Source of the DNA: Streptomyces sp. T12
Lineage (GTDB): Bacteria > Actinomycetota > Actinomycetes > Streptomycetales > Streptomycetaceae
Length of the DNA: 64,000 nt
Direction: 5' to 3'
Assembly: GCF_028736035.1 (NCBI RefSeq)
Contig: NZ_CP117866.1
Span: 10,209,001-10,273,000, forward strand
The translations under genes and the position numbers were made by a program. Every line of letters starts with the position of its first letter. Position 1 is the first letter of the stretch. Below, one piece after another: positions 24,503 to 33,349 of this stretch. The notes beneath the pieces are model-generated. The model had not been told where the DNA came from and ran no database searches. It saw only the letters and a list, made by a program, of their open reading frames with translations.

Positions 24503-25603
24503 TCAGCGAAGAGTGTCACGCAGGGCCTCTGCCAAGACAGGTAGCCGGTCCAGCAGCATCAGAGCTGCCCCGTGCCGTGCCCGCGCGTAGGACTCGAGTG
24601 CGGCGTCGACGATGTGCGGTCGTTCCACTGGTGCCGACAACGGAAAGGTCGAGCAGAGCATGGCTGCACAGCCGACGCGAAGCGAGGACAAGAGGTCGTC
24701 CGCGGGCGCCTTGGGGTTGGCGTCTCGATAGGCGAGGGCGAGATCGGTGTATCCCTTGAGCCAGCTCTCCACACCGTTGGACAGGACGCTCTTGGGGTCA
24801 CAGCCAAGACGCACGATTTCCCAGGCGAGGTACCCAGGTGTGGGTGGTCCGAAGTCCACGATCGCGGCGACATCGTCGTTCTTCAACAGGACGTTGGGAC
24901 CGGCCAGGTCGCCGTGCATGACCTGGACCGTCAGCTGTGGAAGTGAAGCGAGGATGCGCTCGACGTCCCCCAAGACGGCTTGTCGCTCACGCGTCGCCTG
25001 CAGTGCCCATGTCTCGAACTCCCCAAGCCTGGGCCTGTGCTGGTACGCGAGAATCAGTCTCTTGAAGCGGTCACGTGCGGCGGCCACGTCGCACACCGCG
25101 GCACCAGGTTCCAGGGTGGGTGCGGCGGCGGGGTGAGTGGCGAGTCGGCTGTGGAGACGGCCCATCGCTGTGCCGGCCGCTGCCCACCGTGCACCAGTCA
25201 GGGTGCCCTCGGCGGTCTCGGTGTGTGGTACGTACGACCACAGGGACATCGGCACGCGGCTGTGGGTCGCGATGAGTTCGTGCTCGAGCGTGCGGGTTGC
25301 CCGCGCGGTCGCGACACCTCCGTCGGCGGCGTACTCGGACAGTTCGACCGACGCCCGCTCCAGCTCCAAGTGTTCTCGAGTGCGGTAGACCTTGGCGAAG
25401 TGCCGACGGCCCGTTTGATCCACGATCGCGTAATTGTCCGTCGCGGTGCCCTCCGGAATTCGCGCTATATCTGCCGGGTGCAGCCCGTACGCCAGCACCA
25501 GCGTGTCGGCGACCGCCATGATCTGCTCCCTCTCCGCGGTTCGGCCGGGTGTGGAAGGCCCGGCGACAGGCTTGGGGGCGGGCTGGTGAGATGCGGTGGA
25601 CAT
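24503..25603 (-). CDS. APH-family small-molecule kinase
   Basis: About 366 residues from ATG 25603 after GAGGAG. The fold is that of aminoglycoside/choline/homoserine kinases: an N-lobe with YAIVDQTGRRHFAKVYRT (ATP lysine), then QVMHGDLAGPNVLLKNDD (catalytic HGDxxxxN) and AAIVDFGPPTPGYLAWEIVR (metal-binding DFG). The key residues are intact. The substrate could be an antibiotic, an amino sugar or a lipid head group. Its distance from the downstream exporter operon (375 bp) argues for separate transcription. Resistance is one possibility only. Confidence 0.82.
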   Translation of the reverse strand: MSTASHQPAPKPVAGPSTPGRTAEREQIMAVADTLVLAYGLHPADIARIPEGTATDNYAIVDQTGRRHFAKVYRTREHLELERASVELSEYAADGGVATARATRTLEHELIATHSRVPMSLWSYVPHTETAEGTLTGARWAAAGTAMGRLHSRLATHPAAAPTLEPGAAVCDVAAARDRFKRLILAYQHRPRLGEFETWALQATRERQAVLGDVERILASLPQLTVQVMHGDLAGPNVLLKNDDVAAIVDFGPPTPGYLAWEIVRLGCDPKSVLSNGVESWLKGYTDLALAYRDANPKAPADDLLSSLRVGCAAMLCSTFPLSAPVERPHIVDAALESYARARHGAALMLLDRLPVLAEALRDTLR

Positions 25604-26136
25604 GGTCTCCTCGTCGAAGCGCACAGCGATAGCGGTCAGATGGTGAGCGGGCTGCAGGTGGTCGGTCGATCAGGAGGCGGGACCGTGGCCGTCAGGTGCT
25701 CAGCGAGCCGAGGCGGGCCGCGCCGGGTGCAGCGGGGCCGCAAGATCGCCGACGGACAACGCTCCGTCAATGCGGTCATCTGATTGCGCCTCCCTCGTTC
25801 GGGTTGTGGCAGTACCTGAGCCCGACCCGGCACCGCCACCAGTTGCCGGCAGGGGCCGGCCGACCAAGCCGACACCGCGGCGCCCTGCTGCGTGAACCGG
25901 CTGATCGAGGCGGTGAACGTGGTAACCGAAACCGGCTTTTCGTGGCGAAGGTGACCAGTTCGGCATCGCACAGGAGGGGCGTAGGGTCGACCGGTGGGCG
26001 CCGCGGCACCAGGTAGGGATGCTCGTCGCATAAAGTGCGGTCGCGGGTGTCCACGTCGTTCACCGGAAGGTGATCTTGGTCGCCTTCGTTCTCGTCTCCG
26101 CAGGCATCCCTCGGGCCGCACCACCAGGAGGAACCA
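25604..26136. other. 533-bp region without a supported gene
   Basis: No frame here has both a start with ribosome site and convincing protein. A minus-strand stretch ending near 25779 reads WWRCRVGLRYCHNPNEGGA, reminiscent of short Cys/Trp-rich hypothetical proteins in Streptomyces, so a decayed small gene is possible. The right end contains the ribosome site AGGAGG of the gene at 26137. Confidence 0.4.
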
Positions 26137-26526
26137 GTGTCATCCCCGCAGCTGATCACCCCTGAGGAGAAGCTCGCCGAGGCGAAGAAGCAGCTGAGTT
26201 TCCCGGATATCGTCGTGATCTGCGGCTCCACTCGTTTCATGGCCGAGATGGCCGAGGCCGATGTGCGGGAGACCAAGGCTGGGAGGATTGTCGTCAAGCC
26301 GGGTTGCGACCTGAAGTCGCCACACGAGCTTTGGTCCGATCCTGTCGAGGCTGAGGCGCTGAAGGTTCGACTCGACGAACTGCACCGGTCGAAGATCTTG
26401 CTCGCTGATGAGGTGCTCGTAGTCGGCGACTACATCGGAGACAGCACCCGAGCCGAAATCGCCTACGCCCGGTCACTGGGCAGGCCCGTGCGGTTCACGC
26501 ACCCCGAAGTCGACCCCGACGCCTGA
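26137..26526 (+). CDS. Nucleoside 2-deoxyribosyltransferase-like fold protein
   Basis: A 129-residue protein from GTG 26137, seven bases after AGGAGG. FPDIVVICGSTRFMAEMAEA is the N-terminal Rossmann-like strand-loop, and LADEVLVVGDYIGDSTRAEI with AYARSLGRPVRF the C-terminal part. This pattern is shared by deoxyribosyltransferase-like and DUF4406-like proteins, where a D-x(n)-ST-x-E motif marks the active region. The actual reaction is unknown. It is transcribed away from the phosphotransferase and converges with the biosynthetic operon ending at 26601. A second protein with a similar C-terminal fold lies in that operon (31677-32456). Confidence 0.75.
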   Translation: MSSPQLITPEEKLAEAKKQLSFPDIVVICGSTRFMAEMAEADVRETKAGRIVVKPGCDLKSPHELWSDPVEAEALKVRLDELHRSKILLADEVLVVGDYIGDSTRAEIAYARSLGRPVRFTHPEVDPDA

Positions 26527-26600
26527 GGGCCCCGTCCACACCCTCCGCAGGCGCCCCTTGGAATTGGTCATATAGCGGTGGCTTGGCGGTGAAGGCAGGC

Positions 26601-27602
26601 TCAAGTAGCGGCGGAACGCATCGCGGCCGTTATGACGGCAGCGAGCGGCCGCCGGTGGTTCATCACATAGAAGTGGTCGCCCTCGTACCTCTCGAGTCCG
26701 CGGAAGTGCGTGGTGAACGCCTGCCAGGAGAGCAGACGGTCCTCGCCGATCAGCCTGTCGCGGCGGCCCCCGAATACCGAGAGTGGAACGGGCAGCGGCT
26801 CGGGGTCGCGTGGAGGAGCCCAGGTGTCCAGAAGTTTGAAGTCGTTACGGAACACCGGGGCGAACTTGCGCCAGACGGCGTCGTCGTCGAGGAGCTGCGG
26901 CTGGTTGCCGCCTACGTCCCGCAGCCAACCCCGCAGTTCCTCGTCGGACATCAGATGAGGGCGGCCGTCGGCGCCGGCCTCGACCTGCGGGGCGCCGTAG
27001 GCGGACACACCCAGCCAGTCCGGCAGCGGGTCCCCCTCGTGGTGAAGTCGGCGGGTGAGCTGGTAGGCGATGAGTGAGCCCATGCTGTGGCCGAAGAATC
27101 CGAAGGGCCGGTCGAGCAGGGGCGCGATCTCGGTGTGGAAGTAAGCGACCAGCCGGTCGCAGTCGTCGATCAGCGGCAGTGCCTGCAGGTGGCCTCGGCC
27201 GGGGGCCTCCAGGAGGCAGAGTTCCCAGTCCTGGGGGAAGTGCTCCGCCCAGCCCCGGTAGAGCAGGTGTGAGCCGCCGGCGTGGTGGAACAGGAACAGG
27301 CGTACAGCTGGGTCGCTCAGCGGCCTCGGGCGGATGACCGGCCGGGCCGACGTCTCGACGACGAGCTTCGAGACGACGAAGGCGTGCAGCTCGGCGAGGG
27401 TGCTGGCACCGCTGATGACCACGGTGTTCTCCGGGACGCCGAACGCAGTCTCCACGCGGGTAGAGATCTCAAGCATCAGCAGCGAGTCGATGTCGAGCTC
27501 GTCGGAGAAGTGCGCCTCTCCGGTGACCTCCTCGGGTTCGATCTCCAGTACGCCGGCTATCAGCAGGCGGAGCTCCTCAATGTTCACGGACGCAGTGGTC
27601 AT
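26601..27602 (-). CDS. ACP-thioesterase didomain protein
   Basis: A 333-residue protein from ATG 27602 after GCCAGGAG. Residues 1-85 are an acyl carrier protein with DELDIDSLLMLEIS, whose Ser is the phosphopantetheine site. After a linker, residues 105-330 are a type II thioesterase: LFLFHHAGGSHLLYRGWA, GFFGHSMGSLIAYQLTRR (nucleophile Ser) and GDHFYVMNHRR (catalytic His). Such TEs release or edit acyl chains on carrier proteins in PKS/NRPS systems. Last gene of the seven-gene operon. A fusion to its own ACP suggests the chain is carried and hydrolysed here. Confidence 0.88.
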   Translation of the reverse strand: MTTASVNIEELRLLIAGVLEIEPEEVTGEAHFSDELDIDSLLMLEISTRVETAFGVPENTVVISGASTLAELHAFVVSKLVVETSARPVIRPRPLSDPAVRLFLFHHAGGSHLLYRGWAEHFPQDWELCLLEAPGRGHLQALPLIDDCDRLVAYFHTEIAPLLDRPFGFFGHSMGSLIAYQLTRRLHHEGDPLPDWLGVSAYGAPQVEAGADGRPHLMSDEELRGWLRDVGGNQPQLLDDDAVWRKFAPVFRNDFKLLDTWAPPRDPEPLPVPLSVFGGRRDRLIGEDRLLSWQAFTTHFRGLERYEGDHFYVMNHRRPLAAVITAAMRSAAT

Positions 27603-27643
27603 TGGTGTTCTCCTGGCTCCTACGTGGATGGACGAGTGGTCGG

Positions 27644-28606
27644 TCAAGGGGTCAGCAGCAGGGTGGCTGCCGCGTCGTGGTGAGGGCCTCCGGACGTGGC
27701 GAGCACGTTCCCGGTGGCGCCGCCCTCGAAGTGGGCAGCCGCGGCGGCGCACTGCAGGACGCCCAGTGCCCCGGACAGCGGGCCGAGCTGGGCTTCCAGG
27801 TCGATCCGGCGCGTGGCTGCGAGCAGCTGGGCCGCCCCGGCATCCGCCTCGTCCCCGAGCCACAGTCCGACGGATCTCTCCTCCGTCACACCGGCGGAGG
27901 CCAGCGCCACGGCGAGGTCCCTGGCCCGCGCGTACCCGGTGATCGTGGCGCGCGGGCGTGCGCCACGGCGAGCGGCTGCGTCCGCCGGTTCGAGGACGAC
28001 GGCGACCGCCGCGTCGGTGGACTGCTCGCCGAGCAGCTTCGCCGTCACGTCGTTCGCTGGTTCGACGCCGACGACGACGGCCGCTTCGGCGCGCCCGGCC
28101 ACGATGAGATTCCGGGCCCAGGCCAGGGCATCCAGACCGCTCGTGGTGCCGTTGCAGACGGTGAGGTTGGGGCCGCGCAGCCCGTAGCGGATGGCCACCC
28201 AGCCAGCGATGACGTTGCTTGAGGTCTGAGGCAGGCCCTGCGGGCTGAGGCCCCTGACGCCTTCTCTGGCGATGGTGTCTGCGGCTTCGCAGACGCTGTC
28301 CGCGTTGCCCAGGTTGGTGCTGACCACGACGGCGGTCGCATCGGCCGCGCCGGTGAACGTGGCGTCGGTCAGGCTCGCGTCGTGGAGGGCGAACTCGGCG
28401 GCCCGCAGGGCGAGCCGGGACGCGCGGTCCTTGTGGCGCAGGTCGCGTCCGCTGAGTCCGGTGGCCGGGTCGAAGCCGCCCTCGCCGGGCAGGGGTCCGA
28501 GGAGGTCGCCGTACGTCGCGACACCGGGGAGCGCCAGTCCGATGGCCGTGACGACGACCTCCCGGACGTTCGGGTTCCTCATGTGCGCGGTGCTCGTCGT
28601 GCTCAT
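27644..28606 (-). CDS. Ketosynthase-like protein, degenerate (chain-length-factor-like)
   Basis: A 320-residue thiolase-fold protein from ATG 28606, overlapping the stop of the full ketosynthase by 4 bp. Residues 15-200 follow the ketosynthase pattern (SSNVIAGWVAIRYGLRGPNL, then TVCNGTTSGLDALAWA). It is about 80 residues short, and the C-terminal HGT and GH motifs are absent: the corresponding place reads GPLSGALGVLQCAAAAAHF. A Cys remains at the usual nucleophile position. The pairing resembles the KS-alpha/KS-beta (chain length factor) heterodimer of type II PKSs, but without the usual Gln. Probable non-catalytic partner of the upstream ketosynthase. Confidence 0.75.
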   Translation of the reverse strand: MSTTSTAHMRNPNVREVVVTAIGLALPGVATYGDLLGPLPGEGGFDPATGLSGRDLRHKDRASRLALRAAEFALHDASLTDATFTGAADATAVVVSTNLGNADSVCEAADTIAREGVRGLSPQGLPQTSSNVIAGWVAIRYGLRGPNLTVCNGTTSGLDALAWARNLIVAGRAEAAVVVGVEPANDVTAKLLGEQSTDAAVAVVLEPADAAARRGARPRATITGYARARDLAVALASAGVTEERSVGLWLGDEADAGAAQLLAATRRIDLEAQLGPLSGALGVLQCAAAAAHFEGGATGNVLATSGGPHHDAAATLLLTP

Positions 28607-29742
28607 CGGGCCGCTGCCTCCACGATCGCGACGGCGTTGATGCCTCCGAAGCCGAAGGCGTCGATCTGCGCGATGGCCAGGTCGCCGGAGACGGGGGAGC
28701 CCTGCACCAGGTCCAGCCCCATGGCCTCGGGGATCGGGTCGGTGAGTCCCAGGACCGGGGGTACCGTCCCTTTCTTCATGGCGAGCACGGCCATCAGGAG
28801 GCTGAGCAGTCCCGAGCCGCCCAGGGTGTGGCCGGTCATCGCCTTGATGGCGGTCATCCGCGGACCGGGTCCGGCGCCGTCGAAGATGCGGCGCAGGACG
28901 CCCGACTCCGTCGCGTCGTTGCGGGGGGTGCCGCTGCCGTGCAGCATCACCAGGTCGATGTCCTGCGCCCGCACCCCTGCTCTGCGGTAGGCGTCGAGCA
29001 CCGCGCGGGTGATGCCGTCGGGGTCGGGCGCGGCGGCGTGGTGGGCGTCGCAGTTCATGGACACACCGCGCACCCGGGCGTGCGCGGGCATGCTGCCGGT
29101 GCCGGCGCGCTGGACGACGACGGCCGCCGCGCCCTCTCCCATCAGCATGCCCTTGTGCGTGGCGTCGAAGGGGCGCAGCGCGTCGGGGATGTCGTTCTGC
29201 ACCCGGTCGAGCGTGCCGAAGCCGCTCTCGGTGGCGGCGTCGGTGCCGACGACGACGACGGTGTCAGCCAGGCCGAGGTCGATCATGTCGGTGGCCATGC
29301 CGAGCGCGTACAGCGTGGCGGAGCAGGCGTTGGCGAAGGTGTACGTGGTGGCCGCCCCGAAGGCCGCGTTCAGGGCGGTGCCGAAGTGCAGGTCTTCCAG
29401 GGCGACGTCCGCGTCGTCACGCCACCACAGTTCGAGGCTGCGCTGCTCGCGCATGGTCGTTCCGACCAGCACGGGTACCTGGGACAGGTCCTCGCCCAGG
29501 CCCGCGTCGGCGACTGCCTGGCGGACGACGGTGGTGAGCCAGCGGGTGGCGCGCCGCGGGATGTCGCCACCGCCCTCGGGCCGGTCGTCGATCTCGTAGG
29601 CGTACGCCGCCCTGTACTTGTCCCGGTCGAACGCCTTCAGGGGCTTGCGGCTCTCCTGGCCCGCGCACAACGCGGCGAAGATCTCCTGGGGGCTGGCGCC
29701 GATGTTGGCGACGGCGGCCATGCCCGTGATGTCCCAGGTCAC
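28603..29742 (-). CDS. Beta-ketoacyl synthase (complete catalytic triad)
   Basis: A 379-residue condensing enzyme from GTG 29742, overlapping the stop of the ligase gene by 4 bp. The triad is intact: NACSATLYAL (Cys140), LVMLHGSGTPRNDATES (His268) and KAMTGHTLGGSGLL (His305), with DAFGFGGINAV near the end. This is the FabF/KS-alpha type that performs decarboxylative Claisen condensation on ACP-bound chains. The partner is probably the degenerate ketosynthase just downstream. No acyltransferase or ketoreductase is visible in the operon, so malonyl loading and beta-processing, if any, must come from elsewhere. Confidence 0.88.
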   Translation of the reverse strand: MTWDITGMAAVANIGASPQEIFAALCAGQESRKPLKAFDRDKYRAAYAYEIDDRPEGGGDIPRRATRWLTTVVRQAVADAGLGEDLSQVPVLVGTTMREQRSLELWWRDDADVALEDLHFGTALNAAFGAATTYTFANACSATLYALGMATDMIDLGLADTVVVVGTDAATESGFGTLDRVQNDIPDALRPFDATHKGMLMGEGAAAVVVQRAGTGSMPAHARVRGVSMNCDAHHAAAPDPDGITRAVLDAYRRAGVRAQDIDLVMLHGSGTPRNDATESGVLRRIFDGAGPGPRMTAIKAMTGHTLGGSGLLSLLMAVLAMKKGTVPPVLGLTDPIPEAMGLDLVQGSPVSGDLAIAQIDAFGFGGINAVAIVEAAAR

Positions 29743-31514
29743 GATTGTGCCGCCTTCCGGAGCTCGAAGGCGGCCAGCTTGCCGGTCGACGTGGTCGGGA
29801 GCTCGTCACGGAACTCCAGACGGGCCGGCCGCTTGTAGGCGGCGAGACCGCTGCGGATCGCGGCGTGCACCGCGCGCCGCACCACGGCCGTGTCGGATCC
29901 CGGCCGGGCCACCAGAAACGCCACGGCCTGCTCCAGGCCGTCAGCATCGCAGCCGCCGACCACCGCGCAGTCCTGGACCCCATCAGCGCCGCGGATGACG
30001 CTCTCGATCTCACCCGGCGCGACCTTGTAGCCGCCCAGGTTGAGCAGGTCATCGACGCGGCACAGATGGGTGAACGTACCGTCCGGCGCCCGGCGCACCA
30101 CGTCGCCGGTGTACGCGCCGCCGTCGGCGAAGGTGACCGCGGCGGCCTCCGGCCGGCCGATGTAGCCGAGGGCGACTGTCGGGCCGGCGATGTGCAGCCG
30201 GCCCTCCTCCCCGTCGGCGACGGGCGCGCCGTCCGCAGCGCGGACGGTCGCGGTTATCCCGGGCACCGCCACCCCGAAGGTGCCCGGACGCTCATTCCGC
30301 GGCGGCGTGCCGACGACGATGTGGAGCACCTCGGTGGCGCCGAGACCGTTGAGCACCTCGGCCTGGAAGGCGGTGCCGATCCGCTCGCTGAGCGGACCCG
30401 GCAGATTCTCGCCCGCCGCCACGCACAGCCGCACGGAGCCGGCGGCGAGCGCCGTCGTCTCGGAGGCGTTCAGCAGCGCGGCGTACAGCCGTGGGACGGA
30501 GAACAGCACGGTGGGCTGGTGACGCTGCATCGCGGCGGCGAGCGAGTGGACGTCGACCGTGCCGCTGATGAGCGCGACGCGGGAGCCGGCCGCCAGTGGG
30601 CACAGGACGGAAGCACCGAAGCCGTAGCCGAAGGACATCCGGGCGCTGGACAGCACGGTGTCCTCAGGAGTCAGTGCCAGGACCGAGCCGATGCCGTCGT
30701 CCATGGCCGCGATCGCTCCCGCCGAGTGCCGCACCCCCTTGGGCATGCCGGTGCTTCCGGAGGTGTACTGCACCAGCGCCTCACGCCCCGCACTCCACCC
30801 GGTCGGCGGCCCAGCCTCTTCCGGGCGCCGTGCGGGGCCGGGCTCGGCCGTCGCCAGAGCGGCCCGGACATCGGCGCCGGTGAACCGGGGCGTCGTGGCG
30901 AGTAACTCCTCCAGGGGGCGTTGCCGCTTGGGGGCTGCGTCCAGGTGCACCATCGCGGCGGCGCAGTCCTCGGCGATGTAGCCGACCTCGTCGTCCGTGA
31001 GCACCGGGCTGATCACCACGGGGACGCAGCCGTGCCACCACAGGCCGAGGACAGCGACGACGGTTGCCACGGAGTCGTCGGCGACCAGGAGGCCGCGGGC
31101 GCCCTCGGGCATGCCCGCTGCCCGGAGGGCGCCCGCGTAACCGCGTGCTGCCTCCAGGAGGCCCGCGTAGGTGATCTCCCCGACCTGGGGGTCGAGGTAG
31201 CTGGCCCGGTCACCTCGGCCAGCGCAGACATGGCCCGCCACCAAGCGGTCGATCAGGTCGACATCCCGGAGGGTCCTCGCCCGCTCGCCGAGCACGGCCG
31301 CCGCGGCGTCCAGGCTGGTGAAGGCTGCCGCTTCCTGCGTGGACAGGGCTCCGAACTCGCGCTCGACCGCGACCACGACCTCGACCTTCTCCAGGGAGCT
31401 CATGCCGAGTTCCTCATAGAACTGGGCACCAGGCGCGATGGCTTCCTTTTCCACCTCAAGGACAGACGCCACGATCTCTCGCAGTCTGTCGCGCGCTATG
31501 TCGATGTGTTCCAC
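29739..31514 (-). CDS. ACP-acyl/aryl adenylating ligase fusion
   Basis: A 591-residue protein from GTG 31514 (AAAGGA nine bases upstream). Residues 1-75 are an ACP (QFYEELGMSSLEKVEVVV, phosphopantetheine Ser). The rest is an ANL adenylate-forming enzyme with VQYTSGSTGMPKGVRHSAGA (P-loop), NGLGATEVLHIVV, AYTGDVVRRAPDGTFTHLCR and LPTTSTGKLAAFELRK (catalytic Lys). The GLGATEVLHI and SPVLTDDEVGYIAEDC segments recall benzoate-CoA-type ligases, so an aromatic acid starter is possible. It probably activates a carboxylic acid and loads it on its own or the other ACP. Its stop overlaps the ketosynthase start. Confidence 0.85.
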   Translation of the reverse strand: MEHIDIARDRLREIVASVLEVEKEAIAPGAQFYEELGMSSLEKVEVVVAVEREFGALSTQEAAAFTSLDAAAAVLGERARTLRDVDLIDRLVAGHVCAGRGDRASYLDPQVGEITYAGLLEAARGYAGALRAAGMPEGARGLLVADDSVATVVAVLGLWWHGCVPVVISPVLTDDEVGYIAEDCAAAMVHLDAAPKRQRPLEELLATTPRFTGADVRAALATAEPGPARRPEEAGPPTGWSAGREALVQYTSGSTGMPKGVRHSAGAIAAMDDGIGSVLALTPEDTVLSSARMSFGYGFGASVLCPLAAGSRVALISGTVDVHSLAAAMQRHQPTVLFSVPRLYAALLNASETTALAAGSVRLCVAAGENLPGPLSERIGTAFQAEVLNGLGATEVLHIVVGTPPRNERPGTFGVAVPGITATVRAADGAPVADGEEGRLHIAGPTVALGYIGRPEAAAVTFADGGAYTGDVVRRAPDGTFTHLCRVDDLLNLGGYKVAPGEIESVIRGADGVQDCAVVGGCDADGLEQAVAFLVARPGSDTAVVRRAVHAAIRSGLAAYKRPARLEFRDELPTTSTGKLAAFELRKAAQS

Positions 31515-31676
31515 CGGCGGGCGTCCTTTCCGAATCTTCGTAGCCGAGAAGCGGGATCGGGGTGGGCAGCGAGAACGAGCAGGCGGCCTGCGTGCGGGGA
31601 CTGCGCCGTTCACCGAGACACGATCCAGGCGAAGACGCGGGAACGGGGTGAGGTGCGGCAGTCCTCCGCGGGTTGC

Positions 31677-32456
31677 TCAGGCGCCCAGGCCCACCTCGCA
31701 GGGGAAGGAGACAGACACGCCCAGGGGCTCCTCCGTGAAGATGACCCTCTTACCGAGCGCGGACATGAAGCCGAGCTCGAACACGGTGCCGCTTCCGACG
31801 CGACCGCCCGGGTTGCACACGACGACAGCGTCGGCCTGCCTGAAGGCGTCCATGTGCACGTACTTGTGCCGCCACGTGTCGCGTTCGTTCTTCAGCAAGT
31901 CCTGGTAGTCGAAGAGGATGAAGTCGGTGCCCTCGGTCTCCGGCTTGATCCTGGTGCTGCGGGGGCTGAGCACCTGGGTGCCGGTTTCGCACAGCTGGGT
32001 GATGGTTGCCTCGATGTGCCCCAGGGACTGCTGGAAGCTGCCGCAGACGACTGCCGTCCGAAACTCCCGCCGGATCATGCCTTCCACCATGTCGCTCAAG
32101 CCGCAGGCGGACATGCCCGTGTCCAGGTAGAACCGTTCCAACTCGGGCCTCACGATGTTGAAGTAGAGGCCCGTGTCGACGTAGAAGCTGTTGACCAGCG
32201 TGGCCGCTTCCGGCTGCGGGAGCTGCTGGAAGACCCCGGTGGCGTGCACCCGAGTGCTCTTGTTGTCAACGACCTCGGTGAACTCCTTGAGCCCGGCGCA
32301 GAACTCGCCGACGCTGTCCGCGAGCGCCACGCCAGTGAGGCCGGCTCCGAATGGAAGCCGCTCCCTCGCGAGCAGCTGCAGCTCGCCGCTCTGGAGGCGG
32401 TGGACGCTGACGCGTTCCGAACCGAAGTGGACCAGGACCCTGCCTTCTGTCACCAC
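31677..32456 (-). CDS. Unrecognised protein with deoxyribosyltransferase-like C-terminal half
   Basis: A 259-residue protein from GTG 32456 with AAGGAGAAC upstream. The N-terminal about 110 residues (VLVHFGSERVSVHRLQSGEL onward) are not recognised. The C-terminal half has FRTAVVCGSFQQSLGHIEAT, later DAFRQADAVVVCNPGGRVGS and GTVFELGFMSALGKRVIFTE. This is the Rossmann-like nucleoside 2-deoxyribosyltransferase signature, with the catalytic-type Glu in the GT-x-F-E-L-G motif. If active it would make or break an N-glycosidic bond or hydrolyse a nucleotide. Third gene of the operon, after the glycosylase-like gene. GC is somewhat below that of the acyl genes. Confidence 0.7.
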   Translation of the reverse strand: MVTEGRVLVHFGSERVSVHRLQSGELQLLARERLPFGAGLTGVALADSVGEFCAGLKEFTEVVDNKSTRVHATGVFQQLPQPEAATLVNSFYVDTGLYFNIVRPELERFYLDTGMSACGLSDMVEGMIRREFRTAVVCGSFQQSLGHIEATITQLCETGTQVLSPRSTRIKPETEGTDFILFDYQDLLKNERDTWRHKYVHMDAFRQADAVVVCNPGGRVGSGTVFELGFMSALGKRVIFTEEPLGVSVSFPCEVGLGA

Positions 32457-32547
32457 TGTGCTGTTCTCCTTCTTTTCGATCCGTCGCGTTGGGAGCCGTC
32501 AGCCTGCGGGGAATCAGCCGAGAGAGGCGCTGAGGAGGGCGGCACAG

Positions 32548-33264
32548 CTAGTCGCCTTCTCCGCGGAAAGCACTGAGGTACTTCTCGGCAAATTCTTCTG
32601 TTCTCGCCCCGCTGTATTGCGTGATGAAGCGCGGGTGCTCCAGGGGCACGATCTTTTTGAAGAAGCGCTGACCCTCGTTCACCTTCGAGAGGAACTTGAA
32701 GTTCTCGCCGCTGCCGATGCAGTAGCACACCGAGGTGTCGGTTCCAAATGTGACCTGACGCTCCAGAGCGTCCACGAGGAAAGCATGCAGAAGCTCCAGC
32801 AACTTCTTGTTTTCGTAGAAATTGCAGTTGACCTCCCTTCCCTGGGGGTTCGTTCTCACCAGTCCGAGAGGGCACACAAAGCTCATGACGAAGTCGGCGT
32901 AGAACCTTGTCCGGCCCCCGTAGCGCCTGATGATGTCGTGCAGGAATCCGGCGGAGGGCCGGCTCACCGCATAGCCGTCGACATCGACGCCCGTTTCGCT
33001 TTCGAGGAGCTTGGCGTCTTCGAACGGGACCCCGGTCACGGCCGTGCCCCGTCGGGCGGGCGAGCTCCCCAGCACCAGGCGGCGCGGCCTGTCGTCGTCG
33101 TAGTACTTGCGGTAGAACGCGGTCGTCACCTCGTGGACGCGCCCCTTCTGGGGGCCGCTGAACGGGTTGAGGACCGCGAACCCGGGAGGCAGTTCAAGCG
33201 TCGTCTCCGCAAGTTCCTGGTTGAACTGCAGGATCCGATCGGCAACGGTCGTTTGCCCGTTCAT
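32548..33264 (-). CDS. Uracil-DNA glycosylase superfamily protein (DUF4918/SMUG2-like)
   Basis: A 238-residue protein from ATG 33264 after AGAAGGAAGGA. The series LNPFSGPQKGRVHEVTTAFY, YDDDRPRRLVLGSSPARRGT, AVTGVPFEDAKLLESETG, FVCPLGLVRTNPQGREVN and PLEHPRFITQYSGAR follows what I know of the DUF4918/SMUG2 group. In that group the GINPGRxGxxxTGIPF-like loop and the HPR motif form the base-flipping site. Here GSSPARRGTAVTGVPF replaces GINPGR. In a biosynthetic operon it may act on a free or modified nucleoside rather than on DNA; that is inference. It follows the deaminase-like/methyltransferase gene by 85 bp. Confidence 0.78.
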   Translation of the reverse strand: MNGQTTVADRILQFNQELAETTLELPPGFAVLNPFSGPQKGRVHEVTTAFYRKYYDDDRPRRLVLGSSPARRGTAVTGVPFEDAKLLESETGVDVDGYAVSRPSAGFLHDIIRRYGGRTRFYADFVMSFVCPLGLVRTNPQGREVNCNFYENKKLLELLHAFLVDALERQVTFGTDTSVCYCIGSGENFKFLSKVNEGQRFFKKIVPLEHPRFITQYSGARTEEFAEKYLSAFRGEGD

Positions 33265-33349
33265 TGCAGAAGTCCTTCCTTCTCGTTGGTCGCTCTGGAC
33301 AGTCCGGTCGCTCCCGGCCGTCGCTGGACGTGGCCGACTGGGGGAAGCG

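Noticed and set aside
30921..32576. A 551-codon plus-strand frame in the biosynthetic operon
   Set aside because: It is antisense to the ACP-ligase and deoxyribosyltransferase-like genes, which have motifs, ribosome sites and operon spacing.
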